A stretch of 5,415 bases of DNA, taken from JBFJWU01 sp041623475 [NCBI: bacterium]. Its GTDB lineage: Bacteria; J088. Under the pieces are notes generated by a model, which was given only the letters and a program-made list of their open reading frames with translations, searched no databases and was not told where the DNA came from. The stretch lies in the NCBI GenBank assembly GCA_041623475.1, contig JBFJWU010000247.1:1-5415 (forward strand), given 5' to 3'. The position numbers and the translations under genes are program-made. Numbering within the stretch: position 1 is the stretch's first letter; every line of letters begins with the position of its first letter. Below, one piece after another: positions 1 to 5,415 of this stretch.

Positions 1-741
1 GCGGCACGGACGCCACGGGACAAACTGGCCGTGCTGACGACGGTCCTCAGCGAATCGGCCCACAGCGCCGGCGTTGCCCTGGTGCCCAAATGGAGCCAGG
101 GTCGACTGGCCCGCGCCGAGGTTGTCCCCATGGGGGCCGGCCGCGTGCTGTTCCTGTGGGTGACGCAACGCGGGACCGTCTACCATCGGCACCTGCAGTT
201 GTCCGATTCGATGTCGGCAGAACGGGCCGAGACGCTGGAACGCATCCTCAATATCGAATACCAGGGCCAGACGTTTGACGAGGTCACCAGCCGCATTCGC
301 GAAGACCTGCAGCGCCTGAAACATGAATATGACGAATTCGTCGAAAAGCTGCTGGCCGGTGCCGAGTCTGACGAGTCCGGGGTGATTATCGAAGGGTTAA
401 ACCGGGTGATCGAGCAACCCGAGTTTGGTGATATCGATTTCCTGCGGCGCCTGTACGATGCGTTTGAAGATCGGCACCGGTTGTTCCTGCTGCTGGACCG
501 GATCTCCCATTCGGGAGGCCTGCAGGTATTGCTGAACGAGGACACCGGCTTTGCCGACCTGAACGGGATCGGCCTGGTGGCGGCGCCGTTTGGTGCGTCC
601 GAAGCATCCCAGGGCTCGATCGGCCTGTTCGGGCCATCGCGGATGCCATACCCGCAGATCCTTGGGCTGGTAAAGTATGCGTCGGACGTGCTGAGCGACG
701 CGCTCGCCGAGGGCAGCGACGATGGACCTGCAACGGATTAA
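1..741 (+). CDS. hrcA: Heat-inducible transcription repressor HrcA (5' partial)
   Basis: HrcA represses class I heat-shock genes by binding the CIRCE inverted repeat, and its folding depends on GroEL. The reading frame is open from the first base, so the gene begins upstream. 246 residues are visible, against about 340 for the family, so roughly 100 residues including the N-terminal winged-helix DNA-binding domain are missing. The first ATG-like codon in the window (GTG at 31) is therefore not the true start. The visible part shows the family landmarks: an early VALVPK-type strand (about residues 20-25), the segment IIEGLNRVIEQPEF followed by a leucine-rich helix, then a NED stretch, and the near-C-terminal GSIGLFGPSRMPY motif (bases 613-651), which matches the HrcA G-x-x-GPxRMxY signature. 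It lies 16 bases before the grpE start and is probably cotranscribed with it. The promoter and any CIRCE element lie outside the window. Confidence 0.93.
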   Translation, partial: AARTPRDKLAVLTTVLSESAHSAGVALVPKWSQGRLARAEVVPMGAGRVLFLWVTQRGTVYHRHLQLSDSMSAERAETLERILNIEYQGQTFDEVTSRIREDLQRLKHEYDEFVEKLLAGAESDESGVIIEGLNRVIEQPEFGDIDFLRRLYDAFEDRHRLFLLLDRISHSGGLQVLLNEDTGFADLNGIGLVAAPFGASEASQGSIGLFGPSRMPYPQILGLVKYASDVLSDALAEGSDDGPATD

Positions 742-757
742 CGAAAGTTGATTGATC

Positions 758-1555
758 ATGATTGATGACGACAATTACGATTCAGACGGCGTCGGTGTGC
801 CGGACGACCCGGATTCCCCCAGTGGTGCCCATGAATTGTCCATGGACGATGCCATGGACCCGGATGCCGTGCTCAAGGAAATCCTCTCGGGTCGGGCCGA
901 TGCCGGCGAAGCTGCAGCCGACACACCAGCAGCGGCAGGCGGTGCCGGTGGCGTTGATTCTGCGGCCTACCAGGAGCTGAATGAAAAGTACCTGCGGTCG
1001 CTGGCAGACCTGGAAAATTTCCGAAAACGGCACCAGCGGACATCGGTCGAATATCGCAAGTTCGGACACGAAAACGCGATCCGCGAACTGTTACCGGTCC
1101 TGGACAACCTGGAACGGGCCGTGTCGGCGTCCGGTGATGCCGCGTCCGAAGGCCTGACCCAGTTTATCGAAGGCGTCCGGATGATTGTCGGCCAGTTCCA
1201 CAACGCCCTGCGCGGCCTGGGTGTCGAACCGGTCCCTGCCGACGGGAAAATATTTGACCCGGAACTCCACGAAGCCGTCCAGGAAGTATCGCTGCCGGAC
1301 CAGCCCCAGAACGGGATTGTCCAGGTGCTCGAAGCCGGTTACAAGCTGCACGAACGCCTGATTCGCCCGGCCAAGGTCGTTGTCAACAAGATCAGTGGCG
1401 ATGCAGCGGCAGCGCCGCAGCCGGCCGAGGCCGATGGCGATGACGAGCCAATGGACATTACCCCGGACGATATGGCGGTTGCCGGCGACAGTGCAGCCGA
1501 CCCGGACACCGATTCGGGCGAACCAACGCCCCCAGCGCCTGAACCCGGCGAATAA
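758..1555 (+). CDS. grpE: Nucleotide exchange factor GrpE
   Basis: GrpE is the cytosolic cochaperone that releases ADP from DnaK and acts as a dimer. The protein is 265 residues from the ATG at 758. An in-frame TTG at 752 is less likely because the weak GAAAG ribosome site at 743-747 would then be only 4 bases away. Residues 1-68 are an acidic, low-complexity head. A long helical segment follows at about 70-125 (YQELNEKYLRSLADLENFRK onward), typical of the GrpE dimer helices. The compact beta domain lies at about 150-212 and carries the family signature: FDPELHEAV at 166-174, then GYKLHERLIRPAKVVV at 194-209. The odd feature is a tail at 213-265 with 16 acidic residues, several prolines and no Lys or Arg, which makes the protein longer than E. 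coli GrpE (197 residues). It is linked to hrcA upstream. dnaK is not the next gene, so the chaperone itself must be encoded elsewhere. Confidence 0.96.
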   Translation: MIDDDNYDSDGVGVPDDPDSPSGAHELSMDDAMDPDAVLKEILSGRADAGEAAADTPAAAGGAGGVDSAAYQELNEKYLRSLADLENFRKRHQRTSVEYRKFGHENAIRELLPVLDNLERAVSASGDAASEGLTQFIEGVRMIVGQFHNALRGLGVEPVPADGKIFDPELHEAVQEVSLPDQPQNGIVQVLEAGYKLHERLIRPAKVVVNKISGDAAAAPQPAEADGDDEPMDITPDDMAVAGDSAADPDTDSGEPTPPAPEPGE

Positions 1556-1599
1556 CCGGGATCCTGGCCGGGGCCGCCGGACAGGCACCCGGCCGTCCG

Positions 1600-1604
1600 G
1601 GCGG
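1600..1604 (+). promoter_or_regulatory. Probable ribosome binding site of argE
   Basis: The stretch GGCGGTGA (1600-1607) matches the ideal GGAGGTGA at seven of eight positions. It lies 5 bases before the ATG at 1610 and 8 bases before the ATG at 1613. It overlaps the GTG at 1604, which argues against that codon as the start. High GC makes chance matches common. Confidence 0.4.
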
Positions 1605-1609
1605 TGACG

Positions 1610-2722
1610 ATGATGCCCGCAGCCAATATCGAACGATTCCTGGAACCGCTGATTGCGGTGGACACGACGTCCAGTGCTGATCCCGCTGCGGATCGTGATG
1701 CCAGGCCCGGCGTCGAACTGTGGCAGCAACTGGCCGCCGGCATTGGCGCGACGACTACCATCTACGACAATCCCCTGCGACCGGATAAACCGGTTGTCGT
1801 CAGCGATGTCGGTGATGGCAGCCCGGCCGTCGTGTTGGCTGGTCACCTGGATACGGTGCCCGCTGCGGTTGCCCAGTGGTCCAGCGACCCCTGGACCCTG
1901 GCCCGCCATGGCGACCATTGGACCGGGCTGGGTGTGGCGGACATGAAGGGCTTTTTCGCCGTCGGCCTGGCGGTCCTCCAGGATCTTGCCGGCCGGTTAA
2001 GCGGGGCGGTGCGGTTTGTTGCCACGTTTGACGAGGAATCCGGTATGGAAGGGGCGCGGGCCCTGGGGCAGGTGGTTGTGCCCCCCGATGCGACCGTGAT
2101 CCTGGGCGAGCCCACCGGCAGCGGCCGCTGCTGCGGGTCCAAGGGGATCTCGGTGTTTCACGTCAATATCACCGGCGAGGGCGGCCACGCCAGCCTGATG
2201 CCCCGGCCCGCCGCGGCGGTCGACGGCACCCGTCACATCCTCAACCAGCTGGCTGACTGGCAGCAGAACCACGCCCCCGGGGTCGGGGATGATCGCTTTG
2301 AACCGCCAATGCCGTCCTGTAACGTCGGCCGCATTGCCGGCGGTGACATCTTTAACCGGATCGCCCCGGCGGTGGACCTGGACCTGGAGTTCCGGCTGTT
2401 GCCTGGTTTCGACGACCGGGCGGCGCGCGCGGTCCTGGACCGGGCCGCCGATTCGGCCCAGCAGGCGACGGGCGTCCGCGTCCAGTTCGACAACCGCTTT
2501 GCGATCCCGCCGTTTGCCGGCGGGCAGCTGGATGAACAGGGTACTGGCGGCGTGTCGTTTGCGACCGAAGCGGCTTTCCTGGCGGCGGCGGGGCAGCCGC
2601 TGACGATCTGGGGACCGGGCGAGATCCAGCAGGCCCACGTGGTCGACGAACAGCTGTCGATCGCTGCAACCGAACGTTTTGCGGACGAACTGGCGCAATT
2701 TCTGTTAAAGGTATGTGGATGA
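1610..2722 (+). CDS. argE: N-acetylornithine deacetylase ArgE (M20 family)
   Basis: ArgE hydrolyses N2-acetyl-L-ornithine to ornithine and acetate in arginine synthesis; it is a cytosolic di-zinc enzyme. The protein is 370 residues from ATG 1610; ATG 1613 is equally possible. The M20 metal site is complete: H79 in AGHLDTV, D111 in GVADMKGFF, the general base E142 and ligand E143 in FDEESG, E167 in GEPT, and H343 in QQAHVVDE. The lid/dimerisation domain lies at about 175-285 and includes H193 in GEGGHAS and the GGDIFNRIAP stretch, which closely resembles the GGDASNRI segment of E. coli ArgE. The WGPGEIQQAHVVDE ending favours ArgE over DapE (succinyl-diaminopimelate desuccinylase), although M20 substrate assignment by sequence is never fully secure. 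It overlaps the next gene, argA, by four bases. No clear promoter is visible in the roughly 54 bases after grpE, so it may be read from the hrcA-grpE transcript. Confidence 0.9.
   Translation: MMPAANIERFLEPLIAVDTTSSADPAADRDARPGVELWQQLAAGIGATTTIYDNPLRPDKPVVVSDVGDGSPAVVLAGHLDTVPAAVAQWSSDPWTLARHGDHWTGLGVADMKGFFAVGLAVLQDLAGRLSGAVRFVATFDEESGMEGARALGQVVVPPDATVILGEPTGSGRCCGSKGISVFHVNITGEGGHASLMPRPAAAVDGTRHILNQLADWQQNHAPGVGDDRFEPPMPSCNVGRIAGGDIFNRIAPAVDLDLEFRLLPGFDDRAARAVLDRAADSAQQATGVRVQFDNRFAIPPFAGGQLDEQGTGGVSFATEAAFLAAAGQPLTIWGPGEIQQAHVVDEQLSIAATERFADELAQFLLKVCG
2707..2711 (+). promoter_or_regulatory. Ribosome binding site deciding the argA start
   Basis: AAAGG lies inside the last codons of argE, 7 bases before the ATG at 2719. 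The other candidate ATG at 2713 would be only one base downstream, too close for initiation. This supports 2719 as the argA start and an ATGA stop/start overlap with argE. Confidence 0.65.
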
Positions 2723-3984
2723 ATTCGCATACCGAACAATTTTCCGCCAGCTTTTTCGAGGCCGCGCCCTACCTGTTGACCGCCCAGGGGCAGCACACGG
2801 TCCTCTGGCTGGATGCGGACCTGCCGCTGGAGCGCGCCCCGGGCCTGGCCGAGGAGATTTCGATCCTCCACGCCCTGGGTGTATCCGTCTCGGTGGTCCT
2901 GGACGGTTATCCGGATATTCGCGATACGGTCAGCCCCGACGATGCGGCGACCGCGATTGCGACGGCGCACGAGCGCTTGCAGCAATGGATGGAGCTGCTG
3001 TCCCGCGGCTGGGTCGGGGTCCCGGACCGGGCGTATCGGCTGTCGGTCGTGACCGGCAATTTCCTCCAGGTGCGGCGACCGGGTGCCGCCAACGGCATCG
3101 ACACCGGCAACCTGGGAATAGTGGCCGGCGTTGATCGCGACCGCGTCGCCGAGCTGCTCAAACAGGGGCACGTCCTGCTGGTGACCGGCTCGCAGACGGG
3201 TGGGGCGGGTGCGGCCCTGTGGGTGCCGCCCCTGGACCTGGCCAGCGTCTACGCGATCCAGTCAGGCGCGCCCAAACTGGTACTGGTGTGCGAGGGCCTG
3301 CCGCTGTCGGACCAGCCGACCGAGCTCCAGCCGGACCAGGTCCGGGCCGTGGCCGCCGATGCCGAGCCCCGGCGGGCCCGGGTGTTGACCGCCGCCGCCG
3401 ATGCGGCCGACGGTGGTGTTGGCCGTGTCCATATCGTCAACGGCAAGGTTCACGGCGCGTTGTTAACCGAGCTGTTGAGCCGCAAGGGCAGTGGCACGCT
3501 GGTGACCAGCCTCGGTGCCGAACAGATCGTCCCCGCCACCGCCGATGAACTGGGCGAACTACTGGCCCTGGTCAGCCGGTTTGAACCCGAAGGGCTGCTG
3601 GCGGCCCGGACCCGGGATACGATCGAAGCCGGCCTGGATGACTTTCGGTTGCTCAAGATCGACGGCCGGATTGCCGCCTGTGCGGCGTTGCGGCGGTTCC
3701 CCGATGCCGGGGCAGCATTGGTCGAATCGGTGGCCGTACACCCGGAGTTCCAGTCCGAGGGCCTGGGGACTCGCCTGGTCAAGACGCTCGAGCGCGAGGC
3801 CGCCTCGGCCGGTTGCCCCCACGTCTGGGCCTACACCACCAATGCCGAGGACTGGTTCCGGTCGCTGGGCTATGCCCGCTCGGGGGTAGATGTGCCCGCA
3901 CCGGTGCAGCAGGCGGGCCAGCCAGGTCGTGGATCGGTACTGATGTCGAGGATCGTCAACCCGGGCGAGCGGACAACGACCTAG
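2719..3984 (+). CDS. argA: N-acetylglutamate synthase ArgA (kinase-like + GNAT domains)
   Basis: ArgA transfers acetyl from acetyl-CoA to glutamate, the first step of arginine synthesis and usually the point of arginine feedback inhibition. The protein is 421 residues (E. coli ArgA has 443). Residues 1-270 form the amino-acid-kinase-like regulatory domain: ISILHALGVSVSVVLDG (48-63) and VTGNFLQVRRPG (111-122) line up with E. coli ArgA, and VHIVNGKVHGALLTELLSRK (237-256) followed by GSGT and AEQI (267-270) is the strongest family match. Residues 270-415 are the GNAT acetyltransferase domain, with ESVAVHPEFQSEGLG (336-350) holding the Q-x-x-G-x-G acetyl-CoA loop. The kinase-like half is eroded: the LGG of E. 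coli ArgA reads LDAD here (31-34), so it is very unlikely to bind ATP. It is translationally coupled to argE by an ATGA overlap. A bifunctional synthase-kinase is unlikely given the missing kinase glycines. Confidence 0.9.
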   Translation: MNSHTEQFSASFFEAAPYLLTAQGQHTVLWLDADLPLERAPGLAEEISILHALGVSVSVVLDGYPDIRDTVSPDDAATAIATAHERLQQWMELLSRGWVGVPDRAYRLSVVTGNFLQVRRPGAANGIDTGNLGIVAGVDRDRVAELLKQGHVLLVTGSQTGGAGAALWVPPLDLASVYAIQSGAPKLVLVCEGLPLSDQPTELQPDQVRAVAADAEPRRARVLTAAADAADGGVGRVHIVNGKVHGALLTELLSRKGSGTLVTSLGAEQIVPATADELGELLALVSRFEPEGLLAARTRDTIEAGLDDFRLLKIDGRIAACAALRRFPDAGAALVESVAVHPEFQSEGLGTRLVKTLEREAASAGCPHVWAYTTNAEDWFRSLGYARSGVDVPAPVQQAGQPGRGSVLMSRIVNPGERTTT

Positions 3985-4000
3985 GGACGGGTGCCGACGG

Positions 4001-4543
4001 CTAACCGCCGGCGGCCTGCAGCAGGTAGTAGAACCAGCCGGCAAAGCCGGCCAGCAGGACCCAGTTGCCCCATTCGCGATGGACAAAGATTACGCGCTGC
4101 AGGTTCCAATGATGGTCGGCGGGCTCGTACGTCGACAGCCGGGGAACCAGGCGCGGAACCCGCTGGAAAAACGCCATGACCTCTTCGCCGAACTGTTCCA
4201 GCAGAAAGCCTTCTTCCTGTTCGATCTTGCGCAGGTAGATGGGGAAAAAGACCAGCGGATACAGGCCCACCAGCACGATGTTGCCGCCCATCAGGGTCAG
4301 GCCGAATCCCAGCAGGAAACTGCCCAGGTACAGCGGGTTGCGAACGACACTGTAGGGGCCGGTCGTCGCCAGTTGTTCGTTCTTGAACAGGTAGCCGCTG
4401 GACCAGGTGCGGATGCCTTCACCGGCAAATGCCACCGCGAACCCCAGCCACCAGGCGGCGGCATTGGGGTAATGGAAAAAAAACACGATCGTCAAATAGA
4501 TCGTGCCGACAAATACGCGTTTCTTGGCAAGCAGGTCAAGCAT
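4001..4543 (-). CDS. Isoprenylcysteine carboxyl methyltransferase / phospholipid methyltransferase-family membrane protein
   Basis: This 180-residue protein belongs by its motifs to the ICMT/PEMT-type integral membrane methyltransferases, which use S-adenosylmethionine at the membrane face. Hydrophobic segments lie at about 11-25, 28-43, 71-104 (long enough for a helical hairpin) and 158-176. The family core is visible: GPYSVVRNPLYLG at 62-74 (the R-x-P-x-Y-x-G element), then RKIEQEEGFLLEQFGEE at 105-121 and RVPRLVP at 128-134, the usual cofactor-binding C-terminal region. The true substrate cannot be read from sequence; bacterial members are mostly uncharacterised and prenylated proteins are not expected. 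The start is the ATG at 4543. An in-frame TAA lies 12 bases upstream of it (4558-4556), and no good ribosome site is seen. It lies 28 bases after folE on the same strand, so it is probably the last gene of that operon, and it converges on argA with 16 bases between stops. Confidence 0.82.
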   Translation of the reverse strand: MLDLLAKKRVFVGTIYLTIVFFFHYPNAAAWWLGFAVAFAGEGIRTWSSGYLFKNEQLATTGPYSVVRNPLYLGSFLLGFGLTLMGGNIVLVGLYPLVFFPIYLRKIEQEEGFLLEQFGEEVMAFFQRVPRLVPRLSTYEPADHHWNLQRVIFVHREWGNWVLLAGFAGWFYYLLQAAGG

Positions 4544-4571
4544 CTGGGTTGGCGCTTATTGTATCAACGGA

Positions 4572-5147
4572 TCAGCTGATGATACTGCTGGTCGACTGGA
4601 TCAGCGTCAGGAACTCGGTCCGCGTCCGCGCATCATCACGGAACGAACCGCGCATCGCACTGGTCACCATCGACGCTTCTTCGCTGCGGACCCCGCGCAT
4701 GGCCATGCACAGGTGCTGGGCGTTGATCGCCACGGCGACCCCTTTGGGCTCCAGGATTTCCTCGATAATATCGGCGATCTGCTGGGTCATCCGTTCCTGG
4801 ACCTGCAGGCGGCGGGCAAACATCTGCACCAGGCGCGGGATCTTGGACAGGCCGACGACCTTGCCGTCGGGGATATAGGCGACAAACGCCTTGCCGAAAA
4901 ACGGCAGCATATGGTGCTCGCACAGGCTGTAAAACTGGATGTCGCGGACGATGACCATTTCGTCATAGTCGATTGTAAAGACCGCATCGTTCAGGATATC
5001 GGTGGGGTTGGCGTCATAACCGGCCAGCAGTTCGCGGTACATCCGGGCGACCCGGTCGGGGGTTTTCTGCAGCCCCTCGCGCTCGGGGTTTTCGCCGACT
5101 TCGGTCAGGATCCCGTGGACCAGTTGCTCCAGCTTTTCGTTGCTCAT
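4572..5147 (-). CDS. folE: GTP cyclohydrolase I (FolE)
   Basis: FolE converts GTP to 7,8-dihydroneopterin triphosphate, the entry point to folate, tetrahydropterins and queuosine/7-deazaguanine precursors; it is a cytosolic zinc enzyme and forms a homodecamer in the family. The protein is 191 residues with no large insertion. The N-terminal helix carries [15 protein letters not shown] (23-37). The zinc ligands are C76 and H79 in [10 protein letters not shown] and C147 in QHLCMAMRG; the 71-residue spacing between the cysteines equals that of E. coli FolE (C110 and C181). H78 and H145 match the E. coli catalytic histidines H112 and H179. [17 protein letters not shown] (151-167) and the C-terminal R-x-EF segment are also intact, so the enzyme should be active. 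The ATG at 5147 overlaps the stop of the upstream PTPS-family gene (ATGA) and follows a good AAGGA site. Confidence 0.97.
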   Translation of the reverse strand: MSNEKLEQLVHGILTEVGENPEREGLQKTPDRVARMYRELLAGYDANPTDILNDAVFTIDYDEMVIVRDIQFYSLCEHHMLPFFGKAFVAYIPDGKVVGLSKIPRLVQMFARRLQVQERMTQQIADIIEEILEPKGVAVAINAQHLCMAMRGVRSEEASMVTSAMRGSFRDDARTRTEFLTLIQSTSSIIS

Positions 5148-5415
5148 GCGGATGTTCCTTCGGCTTCAAAGCGATTATTGCGTGTTTCGGCGACTTCGAC
5201 CTTGACCAGTCGCGGTCCGTCGGCCGGCAGCCGTTCCTGGATCTGCTGGTGCAGGAACTGCACCACGTGCTCGGTTGTTGATGGATGTGCCTGGAAAAAC
5301 CCGACATCACGGTCCAGGTATTTGTACGCCACCAGCTCCAGTGCGGATTCGACCGACCCGTCCAGGTCCGCCAGGTCCATCACCATGCTGGTCCGGTCGT
5401 CCAGCGGGCCCTCGA
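5144..5415 (-). CDS. 6-pyruvoyl-tetrahydropterin synthase / QueD-family protein (5' partial)
   Basis: The frame is open to the window edge, so only the last 89 residues are seen; the ATG at 5386 is internal. Family members of about 115-150 residues use the FolE product, making 6-carboxy-tetrahydropterin (QueD, queuosine route) or 6-pyruvoyl-tetrahydropterin. The visible part follows the fold: [16 protein letters not shown] (the usual G-x-D-x-x-T-G-M-V-x-D-L stretch with S in place of G), then [18 protein letters not shown] (equivalent to the TxEN motif) and [11 protein letters not shown], whose Glu matches the conserved pterin-binding Glu. Oddly, where the family has LDHKNLDKDV-like sequence, this protein reads [10 protein letters not shown], so the catalytic Asp-His pair appears replaced by Ala-Tyr. 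The zinc histidines and catalytic Cys lie outside the window. Its stop overlaps the folE start by four bases, which supports a shared pterin pathway. Whether it is an active QueD, a BH4-type enzyme or a changed paralog is open. Confidence 0.83.
   Translation of the reverse strand, partial: EGPLDDRTSMVMDLADLDGSVESALELVAYKYLDRDVGFFQAHPSTTEHVVQFLHQQIQERLPADGPRLVKVEVAETRNNRFEAEGTSA
5156..5160 (-). promoter_or_regulatory. Ribosome binding site of folE
   Basis: On the minus strand AAGGA lies 8 bases upstream of the ATG at 5147, within the last codons of the PTPS-family gene. It fixes the folE start and fits translational coupling through the ATGA overlap. Confidence 0.7.

Noticed and set aside
752-757. 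TTG at 752 as the grpE start.
   Set aside because: The ATG two codons later has better spacing from the only purine-rich site and is the commoner start codon.
1574-1604. Imperfect inverted repeat between grpE and argE (9 pairs with one bulged G and a 12-base loop) as a possible terminator.
   Set aside because: There is no T-run after it, it runs into the argE ribosome site, and such pairings arise easily in GC-rich DNA. It could at most be a weak structure over the argE start.
1604-1606. GTG at 1604 as the argE start.
   Set aside because: It overlaps the best ribosome-binding match, while two ATG codons follow at 1610 and 1613.
2233-3171. Long open frame on the minus strand across argE and argA (312 codons), and a similar one at 1091-1918.
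   Set aside because: They lie opposite well-supported genes, show no recognisable family motifs, and long antisense frames are usual in GC-rich coding DNA.
4005-4014. Ten-base perfect palindrome CCGCCGGCGG as an operator site.
   Set aside because: It lies in the last codons of the methyltransferase, and short GC palindromes are expected by chance at this base composition.
4037-4051. GCCGGC-AAA-GCCGGC hairpin just past the argA stop, as a possible argA terminator.
   Set aside because: It lies within the coding region of the methyltransferase, has no T-tract on the argA side, and the codons fit the protein (Ala-Gly-Phe-Ala-Gly).

Overview
This is a compact, GC-rich bacterial chromosomal window. 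It holds seven protein-coding genes, two of them cut by the window edges, and almost no non-coding DNA. I see no mobile element, CRISPR array, tRNA or rRNA. The arginine genes point to the acetylated 'linear' route: ArgA with an amino-acid-kinase-like domain plus an acetyltransferase domain, together with an ArgE deacetylase. With the high GC content, this suggests a proteobacterium, tentatively a gammaproteobacterial lineage that kept hrcA. That placement is inference, not proof.

Plus strand, 1-3984. The window opens inside hrcA, the CIRCE-binding heat-shock repressor, whose DNA-binding N-terminus lies outside. After 16 bases comes grpE, the nucleotide exchange factor of DnaK, with an unusually long acidic C-terminal tail. 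dnaK does not follow. Instead, after about 54 bases come argE (N-acetylornithine deacetylase) and argA (N-acetylglutamate synthase), joined by a four-base ATGA overlap. ArgA adds the acetyl group that protects glutamate at the start of the pathway, and ArgE removes it at the ornithine step, so the pair brackets the acetylated part of arginine synthesis.

Minus strand, 5415-4001. Three genes are read leftward in the order queD-like, folE, membrane methyltransferase. The queD-like gene (PTPS family, 5' end outside the window) overlaps folE by ATGA. FolE makes 7,8-dihydroneopterin triphosphate, the substrate of PTPS/QueD enzymes, so these two fit one pterin or queuosine-precursor pathway. The third gene is a small multi-pass protein of the isoprenylcysteine carboxyl methyltransferase / phospholipid methyltransferase fold, substrate unknown. 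It converges on argA with only 16 bases between the stop codons.

Most of the window is ordinary housekeeping content, and I do not see a clearly new system. The points most worth a second look are the apparent loss of the Asp-His catalytic pair in the PTPS-family protein, the eroded glycine motifs in the ArgA kinase-like domain, and the acidic tail of GrpE.
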